DNA of 64,000 bases from Ligula intestinalis (Eukaryota; Platyhelminthes; Cestoda; Diphyllobothriidea; Diphyllobothriidae), in assembly GCA_036362985.1 (NCBI GenBank), contig JAYGXS010000009.1, positions 12,491,629 to 12,555,628 on the forward strand. The letters run 5' to 3'. A program made the translations under genes and the position numbers. Within the stretch, counting starts at the first letter, position 1; each line of letters opens with the position of its first letter. Below are positions 34,360 to 45,361 of the stretch, piece after piece. The notes beneath the pieces were generated by a model. It worked only from the letters and a program-made list of their open reading frames with translations. It did not search any database and was not told the DNA's origin.

Positions 34360-34793
34360 AGTTAGACCCCGGTAAGAATCCGAAAGCTCAGAATAAAATA
34401 CAAGTCGTTACGATGTTCCATCACCTGTCTTTTTTACCGATGTAAATACCTGGAACACGAACGTTCTCTTTCATAGTATATTTTGTACAGGAGAAACGAA
34501 GAATAGGCAGAAATAAGTGAACTGTTGGAGCGCCCGTCCATCACCTAGGTCGACTTGATCTGAAGTTCCGGCCTGAGGAGGGTCAGCGCATTGAAGTCTT
34601 TGTGATTTGACCATGTAAGCTGATTGTCTGGACAGATGGGCGTAGGTAGCCGCTGCTTGAGCACTCGTTGGCGGTGGTGAGCGTTCCCGCGATGATCGTC
34701 TGTGTGGAGTGAGTCACCACGAGTTTCGTTAAGAACAGCTATGTTCAGTTTTCATGGACCTGGTGACCAGACCTGTCCTCCCATTGGATGGCC

Positions 34794-36020
34794 TATCGCA
34801 GGGGCTTAAGTGATTTAAACCCAACAACTGCGATATTCAGACCATAGTTACTTAGTGGAGAAGGAGTCTTGGAAAGGCCAGAGCAGTAGGCACAGTATAT
34901 TGTGTACACAGAGAAAATAAGAATAGATGGGAGGTTATTTGACTTGGAGAGCGTACAACCGGCCCGGAGAGCCAGTCGAGTCCAAATGCTGGTTTGACAG
35001 CAGTCAAGCCAGTACACAGAAAGATAGAGCGTTAATTGGCTGGGTCGGCCTTGAAGATTGGTTGGACAGCGTGTGGGTGGACATAGGACGTAGGCATCCA
35101 TGTCTCGCGCGCCAGTAAGTCTGGCGGCCACCACGACCTTGAGGTCTAGATGGATTAAGGTCACGACAGGAAGGCCGGGCAATGGGCAAGCAATGCCCAC
35201 TACAAGTGCTCTCTCCCGAGGCCGTAGTAAGGATATGAGGTATGATTACAGAAAAACATGGGCGGCTGTGGCTGGAATGAGCCAGAATGCAGGAGCGGCT
35301 GAAGAAACCCGGTGCTCCGGTAAATTGTCAACGGCTAAATAGTATGCCGTGTCCGTATGAGTTGAACTAAAAGGGTACCATTGGCGGTGGAAGTAGTACC
35401 ACTTGTTGTAAAGAAGATCTGGTTGTTCATATTCCTCAAAGGACATCTCTGCTGGATTAGGAAGTAACCGTGGCCTGGCCTGGATAGGCTATGAGCCGTA
35501 AGTCGCGAATGCCCACCACCAAATACGCAGCAACAGGTCGGTAAGTCAACAACTACGCAGGAACAGCAGGCTGCATCAGAAGTTTAGATTCATATCATGC
35601 TGGGGTCACCAATGTCGCAGGGGGGATAAGTGGGTTAAACCCAACAACTGCGATCTTCAGACCATAGTTACTGAGTGGAGAAGAAGTCTTGGAAAGGCCA
35701 GAGAAGTGGGAACAGTATATTGTGTACAGAGAAAATAAGAATAGATGGGAGGAAATTTGACTTCGAGGGCATACAACCAGCCCGGAGAACCAGTCGATTC
35801 CAAATGCTGGTTTGACAGCAGTCAGGCCAGAAGACAGAAAAAAGGGCGTTAATTGGCTATGTCGGCCTTGAATGTTGGTTGGACAGCGTGTGAGTGGACA
35901 TCGATGAAGGCATACGTGTCTAGCGTGCCATTAAGTTTTGCGGCCACCACGACCTTGAGGTCTAGATGGATTGAGGTCAAGACAGGAAGGCCAGGCGGCC
36001 GGCAGGTAGCGACCACTACA
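34794..36020 (-). mobile_element. Complete non-autonomous LTR retrotransposon, family A (minus copy)
   Basis: The 5' LTR is 35612-36020 and the 3' LTR 34794-35204 (about 410 bp each, minus strand, starting TGTAGTGG and ending CTGCGA.A). Next to the 5' LTR lies TTGGTGACCCC (minus, about 35612), like the tRNA-Trp primer site of the CsRn1 group of Ty3/gypsy elements. A purine-rich GGGAGAGAGCAC precedes the 3' LTR. The internal region is only about 400 bp and lacks gag-pol. It holds one 66-codon frame of unknown meaning (35446-35246). The flanks GGCC and GGCT (minus) could be a 4-bp target duplication with one mismatch. Confidence 0.8.
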
Positions 36021-36894
36021 AGCCTTAAAAGGACCAAGCGTTGGGGGCTATAAAGTCCCCCGAGAGACTGTTGGGAGAGTTGTTTTGAATAAGGATCGAT
36101 AGCATATCTTGCGGCCATAAACCTTCGTCTTTTTTGCCGACAGCACGTTTTGCCAGCAATTTTAGGGCGTCTTTCTCAGTCTCATCTTCCGCGGAAAAGG
36201 AAGCAGTATCTGTCCGCTCTTACCGTCATCGGCTCACACGTGACTGTCCGCCACACGCTGACTTCTCGACCTTGACCTTCAAAGGCTAACGCGCCAACGC
36301 TCTTGCCTCTCGGTCCGGCCGCTGCCTCACTAATCCTGATCTACTCGGTGAGAACTTGCACCAATCAGTGTGACCCACTTCCCGATTGGCTGCACGAACG
36401 AAGCATGCGCTGAGTTTTTGGAATCACCCTACGCTCTCATCACTTCAGCCACAGTCCACCGGCCTGTGGATGGGTGCTCCTCCTACTTATTTTCCATTCA
36501 TTCCTGTCACTCTGGCCTCCCACATTTCCTTCTTCTAAGGAAGCGGTCCTGAAAGATCTTAGTGACAAGGTATAACTCTATAAACCTTTGCACTTATCGA
36601 TAGAACAACGCTGTCTCAATGACAAATGCTCGTATACTACATAATGCCAACACCAACAGCCATAATTTTCCAAGGGTTCCTAGTTGAAAAAGCACGAGAC
36701 GCAGGGAATCACGATGCTGGTCTCTTCATGCATCCTACCTCTGCTACCGACTTCTGTCTGTCCTCTCCAAGCTGCGTGGTCGTATTGGTATGGATGACCA
36801 CCCCCCCCCCCTACTATAAGATCACATATTTTGAAACGGGTTCTACTCTCCAAATTACCTTTTAGGACGTGTCAGGCCATGGCAGGCAAGACCT

Positions 36895-37375
36895 TGTAGT
36901 GGCCCTAGCAGCCACTTGGAACCCCAGATCGGACGGATGGCGCCTTTGGCCTGCGTGCCTAATGCCGCCTGCGGTCAGGCGCTACTTGCCGGCACCCCCT
37001 GTCCTTTCTCGCTCAATGGTCTGAGCCACTTACGATCACATCCAGTCTCGCCGTGCCAGCCCTGCGCTATGCGACCAATCACAGGCCGACCTTGCCAGTG
37101 AACGCGCTCTGCCTCTGTCTTCTGGCCTAATTCCTGCTAAGATCTGACTTGGGATCCCGTTCAGGTGCGTCGTGGCCGGCGATACCGCCCTGCTCTAGGG
37201 GCCTCACGGTCCTACGCCCTGCAAGACCTGTTGGCAACCTTCCCCTTATCCCTTCTGTAAACAATACACTGTTCCGTCTACTCTGCAATCCCAAGACTTT
37301 TCCTATCTCCTAAGGAACCAGGGTCTGGAAGATTGTAGGTTTTAGGGTTAACCGTCCTAGCCTTACCTCACCTAT
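36895..37375 (+). mobile_element. Diverged family-A-like solo LTR
   Basis: Starts TGTAGTGGCCC and ends with CCTAAGGAACCAGGGTCTGG, AAGATTGTAG and AGGGTTAAC. It matches the family-A end pattern in plus orientation but belongs to the variant seen also at 54183-54649 and 63050-63245. There is no internal domain. Confidence 0.6.
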
Positions 37376-37739
37376 AACCTCGAAGATTGGGTCCAACTGA
37401 CTGGCTGTGCAACGGCTACTCGTATTCTCGGTAATCCGAACCTTAGGGCGCTGTATTGTATTACCACAGCTTCGTCACGGCATGATCGCAATGACCTCTG
37501 AAGGAATACTTTACAGGATCTAGAAATCAATGTTTGCGAACATAGAAACGATGAAAGGGTGTTGATTGCTTGACTGTCAGACACGGTATTCTGATTTAAG
37601 GAGCACTTGTTTCAACTCTTGAATATCAAAAACTCCGCTTCCTCCGCTGTACTGCATTTTAATGACACAGCACAGCAACCATGACTGCCGTTGCATTTTT
37701 CGGCCATTGACTCTGCTGCTTCATCAGGGTTATATATGG

Positions 37740-37850
37740 CCATTGCTGCTTTATAAGCCTTCGCCAGTCAGTCATACCCAACGCCAGGTTGCACGACTAC
37801 TGAGGCCATTCCCCTGGCTATTCTAGTCTTCCTTGTCTTCGTCAGTAATG
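37740..37850 (-). mobile_element. SINE remnant with a mutated hammerhead core
   Basis: The minus strand has GTTGGGTATGACTG, then GGCTTATAAAGC and AATGGCCAT, the family 3' region. Both CTGATGA and GAAA are mutated. Confidence 0.5.
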
Positions 37851-37997
37851 TTCTTCTGTCTGTAATACTGGTCTCTCTGCGGCTGCTCTTGGGTGTAGAG
37901 AGTGGACCCCAACGAGTACGAGTGAGCCCTATAACGGATCGTTGAGCGCTTAGCTACCACTGTGTATATTCTCAATCGTAGCCGGCAAGGCAACTAG

Positions 37998-38125
37998 GCC
38001 GTGGTGCAGTGGTTCGAAGGTTGGACTTCTGCCTAACAAGGTCGCGTGAGTTCGAGCATCGGGGGTGACTTCCCCTGAAATGGTCATTCCACTCCCGGTG
38101 TTGTCATTCTGCCTAGATCATTAGC
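37998..38125 (+). mobile_element. tRNA-headed SINE with good A and B boxes
   Basis: TGGTGCAGTGGTT (A box) and GAGTTCGAGCATC (B box) lie at pol III spacing, followed by CCTGAAATGGTCATTCCACTC. The last part keeps GAAA, a two-pair stem III with loop GGTC, and part of stem I. The 5' half of the ribozyme is deleted. Confidence 0.65.
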
Positions 38126-38232
38126 TGCTGTGCAGTGGAGCTCGATATTGAGCCCAAAGGCAAAAAAAGTGAGTGAGTTGCCTTGGCTTTCTGTGTTTCC
38201 ATCAAAGACTGACGCAAACCGGCAAGAAAATG

Positions 38233-38365
38233 AGTTCGTGGTGTAACAGATTAGACAATTGGACTTCTGATGTACAGATTGTGGGTCCTAGCCTCGGGTA
38301 TCGCAACACCTGGAGTTGAGTATAACTGTCTGAAGACAGCCCATAAACGGAAAAATTGCCCGGTT
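38233..38365 (+). mobile_element. Second SINE-like copy, decayed
   Basis: TGGTGTAACAG (A-box-like) and GGGTCCTAGCCTC (B-box-like) precede ATAACTGTCTGAAGACAGCC, which keeps a CTGAAGA half-core. The GAAA half is degraded. Confidence 0.5.
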
Positions 38366-38450
38366 ATTTTCGGCTGAACAATTTTTGGAATACTCCACGC
38401 CCATCGCTGGTAAAATTCTGTCAGGCCTACGTGTGATGGTTCCCTCCCCC

Positions 38451-38822
38451 TATCGCAGGGGTTAAGTAAGTTAAACCCTAGCAACTGCGACCTTCACACC
38501 ATGGTGACTTAGTAGAGGAGAAGTCTTGGAAAGTCCAGAGTAGTAGAAACAGTATAAAAAGTACACAGAGGAACGGAGAATAGATGGAAAGATATTTGAA
38601 TTGGAGAACATACGACCTGCCAGGAGGGCCAGCCTGACCCAAGTGCCAGTTTGACAGCAGTCAGGCCAGTGGACAGAGAAAACGTTAATGCGTGCAGGCT
38701 TGCCATTCGTCACCGGCCTAGAATGCATTAATGCGGCAACTGTGATTGGCTGTTCGCAGACATCGAAAACCGCAGTCGTGAGGTTCTAGTGGAGTTCACT
38801 TCGACGCCAGCTAGTCACTACA
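38451..38822 (-). mobile_element. Family-A solo LTR
   Basis: The plus strand runs from TATCGCAGGGGTTAAG to GTCACTACA (372 bp), with the shared GCAACTGCGACCTTCA and AAGTCTTGGAAAG.CCAGAG segments. No clear target duplication (CCCC against CGCC). Confidence 0.75.
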
Positions 38823-38930
38823 CGCCTTCCAACATTATTAATATGTACGAGCGCAATCGACAGGACAACGAACCAGTGGCTCAATAACTAGAGCGTTGAA
38901 CATCTAACGAAAAGATCGAAGGGTTGAGCA

Positions 38931-39284
38931 TATCTCAGGGGTTAAAGTAAGTTAAACCCTAGCACCTGTGGTCTTCAGGCTCGGCTCCTTAGTAGTAGAG
39001 AAGTCATGGAAGGCCAGAATGGACAGAACAGTTTATTCTGTACAGAAGAAAGGGCAGAATAGGCAAGAAGAAACTAACTGTCAAAAGACCACACAAACGC
39101 AAGCCAGTGAATGGCGTCTGAAGTGATGTCTGCTCGGCAGTCGTCACATGGGGTCCTGTGTGAGTCGGCTTGTGATTGACTCCTCTAGAGGCCGGAAACA
39201 ACAAGCATTCACGAGTGTGCGTTCAACCGGAGCTAGTCGCGAAAAGTGTTCACGGGTGCACTTCATGTGGACCTAATTACTACA
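38931..39284 (-). mobile_element. Diverged family-A solo LTR
   Basis: Begins TATCTCAGGGGTTAAAG and ends AATTACTACA, with GTAGAGAAGTCATGGAAGGC in between. It lies 108 bp from the LTR at 38451-38822 in the same orientation but is too different to be its partner. Flanks are AGCA and AGCT. Confidence 0.65.
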
Positions 39285-40029
39285 AGCTTGAAGGCTTGCA
39301 CAACCTAGAGCCGGTTATTGCGGATGATAACGGCTAATAGGCCGGAGATGGTCATTTCCTTCCTTCCGATAATGTTATTCCACCTAGCCTAGTCAGTAGC
39401 TGCGTTCACGCTCATTTCCAGCCGTCTGGGCGTTTTGGCGTTCGATAATTATCGGTCTAAGGGAAGAGGGGTGAGATGGATGCCCTGAAAGTCCATTTAT
39501 TTGCAAACTAACATGTGCGTAAGTCGTGACAGTGCCTACTCCGGCACGCTAGTTTTCCGAGGTCTTCTCTAAACTGATGATGGTGTGGCGCTAGCGATTC
39601 TGGCTTTTGAGGTCCCAGAGATAAGGGCAGTCAAAGTTAAATCGAAATTTAATCTCTCAATAACGAATGTAATCGTCTCAATTTTCGCTATTAATGACAC
39701 CCTTCCTCCCGGCTCTAGTAGATGCTGAAACTCTGAATTCAGTGGAAAAACTCCGTGAGGTAGAGGTAAAATTGCCGATGAGATCACCTCAAGTGGCACG
39801 CGCTTCCCCTGATTTTTCTCGACATCTCTGAAGTCGAAACGAGCTCAGGCCGGAGAGCAAGCTGCAAGCACGTGAGATCACCGTCAGGGCAGTTCTCCTA
39901 CGCAGGTATCCCCCCAACAGGTCTCCATAACCCAGGTGTTTGTGCTCCATTATCTGAACTCGTCCACTTAACGTTTATATAGCCACGCAGTAACCGAACC
40001 AGCTAGCTGTGCTTGTAGGTCCAAGAAAG
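39285..40029. other. Mostly unassigned; SINE remnant at 39300-39420
   Basis: GATGATAACGGCTAATAGGCC and GGTCATTTCC near 39325-39365 are the decayed 3' core of the hammerhead SINE. The remainder shows no gene or shared repeat. Confidence 0.45.
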
Positions 40030-40110
40030 CCACAACTGACAAAGACAAGGAAGACTGGAATTGCCGTTTCTGAATTATTAGCTTTCATCAGTTAGCCAGC
40101 CAGCCATGCC
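40030..40110 (-). mobile_element. SINE 3' region with a hammerhead core
   Basis: Minus strand, 40097-40053: GGCUAA, CUGAUGA, AGCUAAUAAUU (weak stem II), GAAA, CGGCAAUU and CCAGUC. Both conserved core halves are intact, but stem I keeps only about four pairs and the second pair of stem III is lost. Activity is doubtful. The tRNA head is not clear. Confidence 0.6.
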
Positions 40111-40610
40111 TAACATGTGTCCGTGGCCGTCTTCTACCAGTGGTCGACGGCGCAGTCGCTCACACAGGCCCAGACCTTACTGTCAATCAATTGCTTCCGC
40201 CGCGCGTGACTTGGCCCTGCCGTGGCAGCAACCTTACCAATACTCAAAGCCGATTGGTCGAATGCGGACAAAGTCAAGGCACGCGCGCATGCTTCGCGCG
40301 GAATTTAACGGCCTGCAACGACTGGCGAGGACACCTGCTGCCGTTGCTTTCTGAATTTTGCACCAAACGTTGTCCTTCTTCTCTCTACCCTTCTTTCCTT
40401 TGACTTTTGAGTCGGAAAACCCCGAATTGTCCAGCCATCGCATCCTTATTTGCGACTGGACGCCTGGGCTTTGCGGTGCGCCGACCATACTGCAAAATCG
40501 ACCTCCATAAGAGAGGGCGAGAGAGCGGAATATTCCACTTTCTTCAGCCATGTTGTCAGAATGCACACGAATAAATGAAAATTTGTAAGTTTTCATAAAA
40601 AAAATGTAAA

Positions 40611-41587
40611 GTACGGCTCCGAATTCGAGCGACATGCCGATAGCTGCGAAATATCGATACTCACTTGCTAAACGGCAATGACTAAGGCTGTAATACTGAT
40701 TATAGGGTAGCCGATTCTCAAGTCATTTCAGTCAGGATAGGATGCCGGCTTTTTAATGCTTTTCTTTCTGACCGCTAATGAAACACTTACTGTGAAAATG
40801 GCTATTTAAATAGTACGTATTTCATCATTGATTATGACTACTTTTATAAATTCAAATATATTTTATGAAAATATACACGAAGCATTTTTTCTTGCACCCA
40901 TTTAGTAGAAAATTATGCCTTCTTTATTTTTTTACTTGAATAGGGGTATCCTTCGGTGATAAAACATTTATAACTTGCCGAATAATTTTGAAACCTACCG
41001 ATTAGTTCACCTGAATTCAAGGCTTAAAAACTGCGTGCTGTATACATCCTATTTGATGAAAAGTACGTTTTTGCCTACAGTTTGACGAAGAAGTCACATA
41101 GTTCTCATAAAATGTTGCAGTGTATGCGGATCATGCTCTGTACATTATAGGCAGCATTTATAAATTTACGGATATTATGTATTATGAATGAGCATTTCAC
41201 GATCGTGAAAAATCTCATCACTAGAAATTTTGTAAAACCGAAGGATACCCTTTCTTTCAGTTTAAAATTTAAAGAAGGCGTAATTTGCAAAAAACGAGTA
41301 CAATAAAGAATTTTTGTGCGAGTTTTCCACAAAATATATTTGAATTTATAAAAGCAGTCAAAATCAACGAGATAAATGCTTTTTATTTACGTAGCCACGT
41401 TTTACAGTACATACTTTTTGTTAGCGGTCTGAAAAACAAACTCTTGAAAAAGCCAGACATCCAATCGAGACTGCAATGACTTGACAATGAGTTCCTCGAT
41501 AATTAGTATTACAGCCTTAATCAATGCCGTTTGGCAAGTGAGTATTAAGCTCTCGCAAATGTCAACATGTCGAATTCGGAGTCGTAC
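40611..41587. mobile_element. Long-arm foldback element F, copy 2
   Basis: The arms of about 370 bp (40611 to about 40985 and about 41220-41587) are inverted copies: GTACGGCTCCGAATTCG against GTACGACTCCGAATTCG, then TACTCACTTGC.AAACGGCA, AAGGCTGTAATACT, CTTTTATAAATTCAAATATA and GGGTATCCTTCGGT. The spacer of about 235 bp is non-coding. It aligns with 32719-33492. The arms are far longer than ordinary MITE TIRs, hence foldback-like. Confidence 0.8.
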
Positions 41588-42111
41588 GGCAATTATTAAG
41601 GGAACAAATCAGGTCTTAGTTTTTGCATTTTGGTCTTTTTCCACGTGAGATATCACGCTGGAGATTATAATACGGAACCGTTTAGGGTCACAGCACGTGT
41701 GACAGCAAAACTTTGCAGTAATTAATTCCGGATTCAGAACAGGATTCAGAAGTTGATCAAAAAATCGCTTGACTTAGTGAAGTGTCGTTGCATTAGTTTT
41801 TCAACTAAACTGACACAAGAAACACCGACATCAGAATAGAGTATTTAAGGGGAGCGTTTTATGATGAGACTGTGAAGTTCACTTTGACTCGACCTAGTCA
41901 TGACAAGTCTATTGGCTGACGCTTCGGAGTCTCATTCAAATGTACTACCAGAAACAGACGACGATAATTGTAATGGAGCCACAACGAGTCCGGTATCAAT
42001 AACACATAGTCGCCACGCGGGTTTCAGCCCCAAAATCGGCAAAGCCCTGTTCGAGATGAGACTGGCTTTTGGCTGTTAATGAGCCAAAATTGGCCATGCC
42101 ATTTCCCCTTC

Positions 42112-42336
42112 TTATGGAGGGATGAACCACTGCTGCTGAAGATCCGGTTGCAATGGTCTCCTCGCAATGCGATCCTTACGGCACCGCGCTGAATTACGGA
42201 TAATCTGGTCTGTGTACGCGGACAAGGGTGCTTGATGGTTACCACATTCGGGCACGCTCATGCAGTTGTCACCTCTTGTGAGGATTTCGGCCTCATTAGA
42301 TTTAAAAATATGGCCGGGTGCCACCGAATGAGTCAC
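42112..42336 (-). mobile_element. PLE GIY-YIG C-terminal fragment
   Basis: The frame reads APGHIFKSNEAEILTRGDN, matching the GHIFKFDEAEI..RGDNR block of the PLE at 45422-45658. It diverges after GDN. Confidence 0.6.
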
Positions 42337-42516
42337 AACCTAGGAACTAGGGTTTTTCCTTTTCCTTATCACCACTGCTGCGTGTTTGGCCATTCGCGTG
42401 TAGCGAAATCCTTCATGGTTACCTGACGTACTTAATTGATCCACAAATGCATCATATCCAGCATAGGGAACGAGGAAATTGTTCTGGGCAGAAGCGGGAC
42501 TTAAGGTTGAAAGATC

Positions 42517-42916
42517 TATCGCAGGGAGTTAAGTGAGTTAAACCCGGCAACTGCGATCTTCAGACCATGGTAACTTAGTAGAAGTCATTGAAGGCCAGAG
42601 TAGATGGAAGAGTATATTGTGTGCACAAGAAAAAGGAGAATAGGTGGAGGAAGTCTGGCTTGGTGAGCCTACGACCCGCAGGAGAGCCAGCCGCAGTCCA
42701 AGTGAGGTCGTAGCAGCAATCAGGCCAGAAGACAGAGAGAGAGCGCGTCCATTGGCTAGGTCGGCCTGTGATTGGTTGGACGGCATGTTGTTTGACACCG
42801 TTGTTGGACAACGTGAGTGGCCTGTATCTCGCACCAGTAAGTCCGGCGACCGCAACGACCTTGAGGTCTGCACGGATTGAGGCCACGAATGGAAGGGCAG
42901 GCAACGACTCACTACA
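42517..42916 (-). mobile_element. Family-A solo LTR with perfect 4-bp target duplication
   Basis: The plus strand runs from TATCGCAGGGAGTTAAG to CACTACA (400 bp). GATC flanks it directly at 42513-42516 and 42917-42920. This is a textbook solo LTR and supports both the LTR boundaries and the 4-bp duplication size of the family. Confidence 0.88.
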
Positions 42917-43094
42917 GATCCACTACCAGATTAGGAAACCACTGGAGTCATTTACTGGATTTGGTGTGATTTTGGACGAGACAAATACGTTGGAAGCACC
43001 GGGGGGTCACCTTGGACACGAATGGCTGAGCATCCAGAAGCGGGGATGTATAAATACGTTGGTTTTGAGGTTGCGGCTCCTTTGACGGGACTCG

Positions 43095-43325
43095 GTGAGT
43101 TTCGTGTTTCGAGAAGACAAAACCCTCACGAGCAATGACAACCGCGTGAGCCGTGAGCAGCTCGAGTCACGGTCCTCAGGTTCACAGTCCATCAATAGGG
43201 GCGTGCTGAAACTTTGCCTAAGCAGGGGCCATCGGTCCTGTGGAGAAGGCGCGGACGACCAACGCTTCCTATTGCAGCAAGCCAAATTGCCGAGGAATTA
43301 TTGCGCCAACGTCCAACAGGGATGA
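43095..43325 (+). mobile_element. PLE GIY-YIG C-terminal fragment
   Basis: The frame contains NDNRVSREQLESRSSGSQSI, matching the DNRVSRELLES block of other PLE copies here. The upstream nuclease core is missing, and the downstream frame ends at tandem stops. Confidence 0.55.
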
Positions 43326-43659
43326 TAAAATCGCGGCAATTAAAGACTCAGACGCGGACTGCCAAGCCATTATCGCAGCAATCACGACCAGCCAGCTCTG
43401 ATCGCAGGAGCCGCTAATAACAGCACGCATATGGTCATTGCGTTCGTACCGACATCTAGTATAGCCTCTTGTTTGCTTGCATTAGCGGAAAATTGTGGTG
43501 GATGTAGCTAGCGTTAGGCGCATCGTTGATGAAGGTTCACCGAACACTAACGGAATTCACCTGTCCCTTACTAAACCAAGCTATCGATTTATATCCCGTC
43601 TACCAAGGGCTCTGTAATAGGCTCACGTCCACTGAAAACGGGGTGAAAGTAGTCATGTA

Positions 43660-43989
43660 GGGCCAACAGCCGACACCTACGAAAGAGGAAGGCAGCAGCA
43701 ACTGAGAGCCATATGACCTGAGCCACATGCTTTCTCGCAGAGGCACCGAAAGCACTGCGAGCGAACACTAACGGCCGATTGCTCTACGGCCTCGCGAGGG
43801 GGAGGCTGATGAGCAAGCCACACAGGGCCAGCAGCCTCGCGGGAATCAGGCGGCAGCGATCGACAATCATATGAACGGTGCGGCATGCTTTCCCACGGAG
43901 GAGCCGATAATGCTGCGAGCGAGAACCCACGGTCGATCGTTTCACCGCCTGACGAGAGGAACGCCGGTGTGCAAGCTGACGCCATGGCA
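43660..43989. repeat. Diverged tandem duplication, 165-bp unit x2
   Basis: Units start with AGGGCCAACAGCC (43660) and AGGGCCAGCAGCC (43825). They share GGCAGCAGC/GGCGGCAGCGA, CATATGA, CATGCTTTC.C and CTGCGAGCGA. The unit is GC-rich and its function is unknown. Confidence 0.65.
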
Positions 43990-44424
43990 ACCACGATAGG
44001 AGCGTAGGGAACAAAGGCGACCCGGACCCGCTATTGGTCGGTCGCAAAAACTTAAGAGCCAACCAGCGGCCACCAGACAGGCGGACGCACGTGCAGTGAG
44101 CACCGATAGCGCTGACGGCTCGCGGCAAGGTGGATTTATTCAAGGTCTACGGAAGATAAAGCACGGTACTTTGAGGATGGAGGCGAGTGAGCTTTTGAAA
44201 CGTCAGTCAAAATGTTCTTTGGCCTATGAAATTGCCCCCTCTTCGGGAGATGATGCACACGATATGATGTCTGGACCTCGAATCTTCCAGCATATATACA
44301 TGCATAAATGCAGGTGTTTCAAAGATCTAGTCAAGGAACACTTAAGTTCCGCTTTGTCAAGGAGCTCGCAACGCAAACCCTCCAGACCGTCACCGTGACT
44401 AGGGTGATATGATGAAATGGATGC

Positions 44425-44577
44425 GACAAAGCAAAAGGAGACAAGAATGGCCATTTGTGGCTTATTAGCCGTCATCAGCCAGTCATACCCAATTTCGAGG
44501 GTTGGCACCCCCGAGATTTGAACCCGAGACCTTCGGTCATTGTGTTCAGTACACTAAATCTAGTCCACGGGTCCCTT
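44425..44577 (-). mobile_element. Hammerhead SINE, left member of a head-to-head pair
   Basis: The minus strand has a tRNA-like head with B box GGGTTCAAATC, then GGGTATGACTGG, CTGATGA, CGGCTAATAAGCCA with a perfect GGCU/AGCC stem II, but CAAA in place of GAAA, then TGGCCATT and CTTGTC. The G-to-C change at the invariant core position should abolish cleavage. Confidence 0.7.
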
Positions 44578-44617
44578 GATTTGTGGGTTGTCATCGGCAA
44601 CATGATGAATGAATACA

Positions 44618-44775
44618 GACTAGTGGACTAGAGGTATTGTCCTGAACATAATGACCGAAAGTCTCGGGTTAAAATCTCGGGGGTGCCAAACCTCGAGATT
44701 GGGTTTGACTGTCTGATGACGGCTTATAACCCAGAAAGGGCCATTGAAGTCTCACGTAGCTTTGTCGGATACACT
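44618..44775 (+). mobile_element. Hammerhead SINE, right member of a head-to-head pair
   Basis: The plus strand has a tRNA-like head (AGTCTCGGGTTAAAATC, B-box-like), then the core at 44707-44751: GACUGU, CUGAUGA, CGGCUUAUAACCCA, GAAA, GGGCCAUU, GAAGUC. Both conserved core halves are intact. Stem I keeps GACU/AGUC, stem II has one mismatch, and the second pair of stem III is lost. Confidence 0.7.
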
Positions 44776-44792
44776 TCACATACATATATATT

Positions 44793-44879
44793 TATATATT
44801 CACTGAGGAATGTGCGAACACCGATCGAATAGGCTTCCGAACTAAACAAAGTTCATGTGGTGGTCAGAGGTCCCCAACG
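44793..44879. repeat. Direct repeat, left copy (about 87 bp)
   Basis: Matches 45168-45254: ATATTCACT.AGGAATGTGC, CGAACACCGATCGAATAGGC and GTGGTGGTCAGAGGTCCCC. The copies flank about 290 bp that include a damaged hammerhead SINE core (minus, 44997-44976, with perfect GGGCU/AGCCC stem II but GACA for GAAA). Confidence 0.75.
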
Positions 44880-45167
44880 GGTGACCGCCTGCCAGGCCGA
44901 TTCCACCCAATTCATCATAGCAGTAAGGGGGGTGGGTATGACAGCATTTGGGGGTAACTTGATGCAGAACTGTGTCGGGCTTATTAGCCCTCATCAGCCA
45001 AGCATAACCTTGAACACCAGCTGCTCGGACAACACAAACAAACGCACTCACAGACGGCGCAGTTGGTCCACCACTGGTGTCTATCAGGTGGGTCATAAGC
45101 ACTACATCGAACCGCAATTCATCAGCACCTCGCCACCTGCTATTTGCTGTCACTGCTGATCGGGTAT

Positions 45168-45254
45168 ATATTCACTCAGGAATGTGCGAACACCGATCGA
45201 ATAGGCGTCCGAACTCAACAAAGTGCATGTGGTGGTCAGAGGTCCCCAACGAAC
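45168..45254. repeat. Direct repeat, right copy (about 87 bp)
   Basis: Partner of 44793-44879 with about five differences. Too long for a target duplication; either short LTR-like ends or a local duplication. Confidence 0.75.
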
Positions 45255-45361
45255 ACTAGGCGCAGCAAACACAAGTTTGACGAACTCTTTCATGCATGAA
45301 GAATGCATCGGAAGTAGTCAGCCGCCTACACATCCCACTTGGAGTTAGAGTTGTGCACAGG

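Noticed and set aside
37998..38062. A functional tRNA gene
   Set aside because: A and B boxes are good but the acceptor and anticodon stems do not form, and the sequence runs straight into the SINE body.
44793..45254. The 87-bp direct repeats as LTRs
   Set aside because: No TG/CA ends, primer site or purine tract next to them; kept only as a direct repeat.
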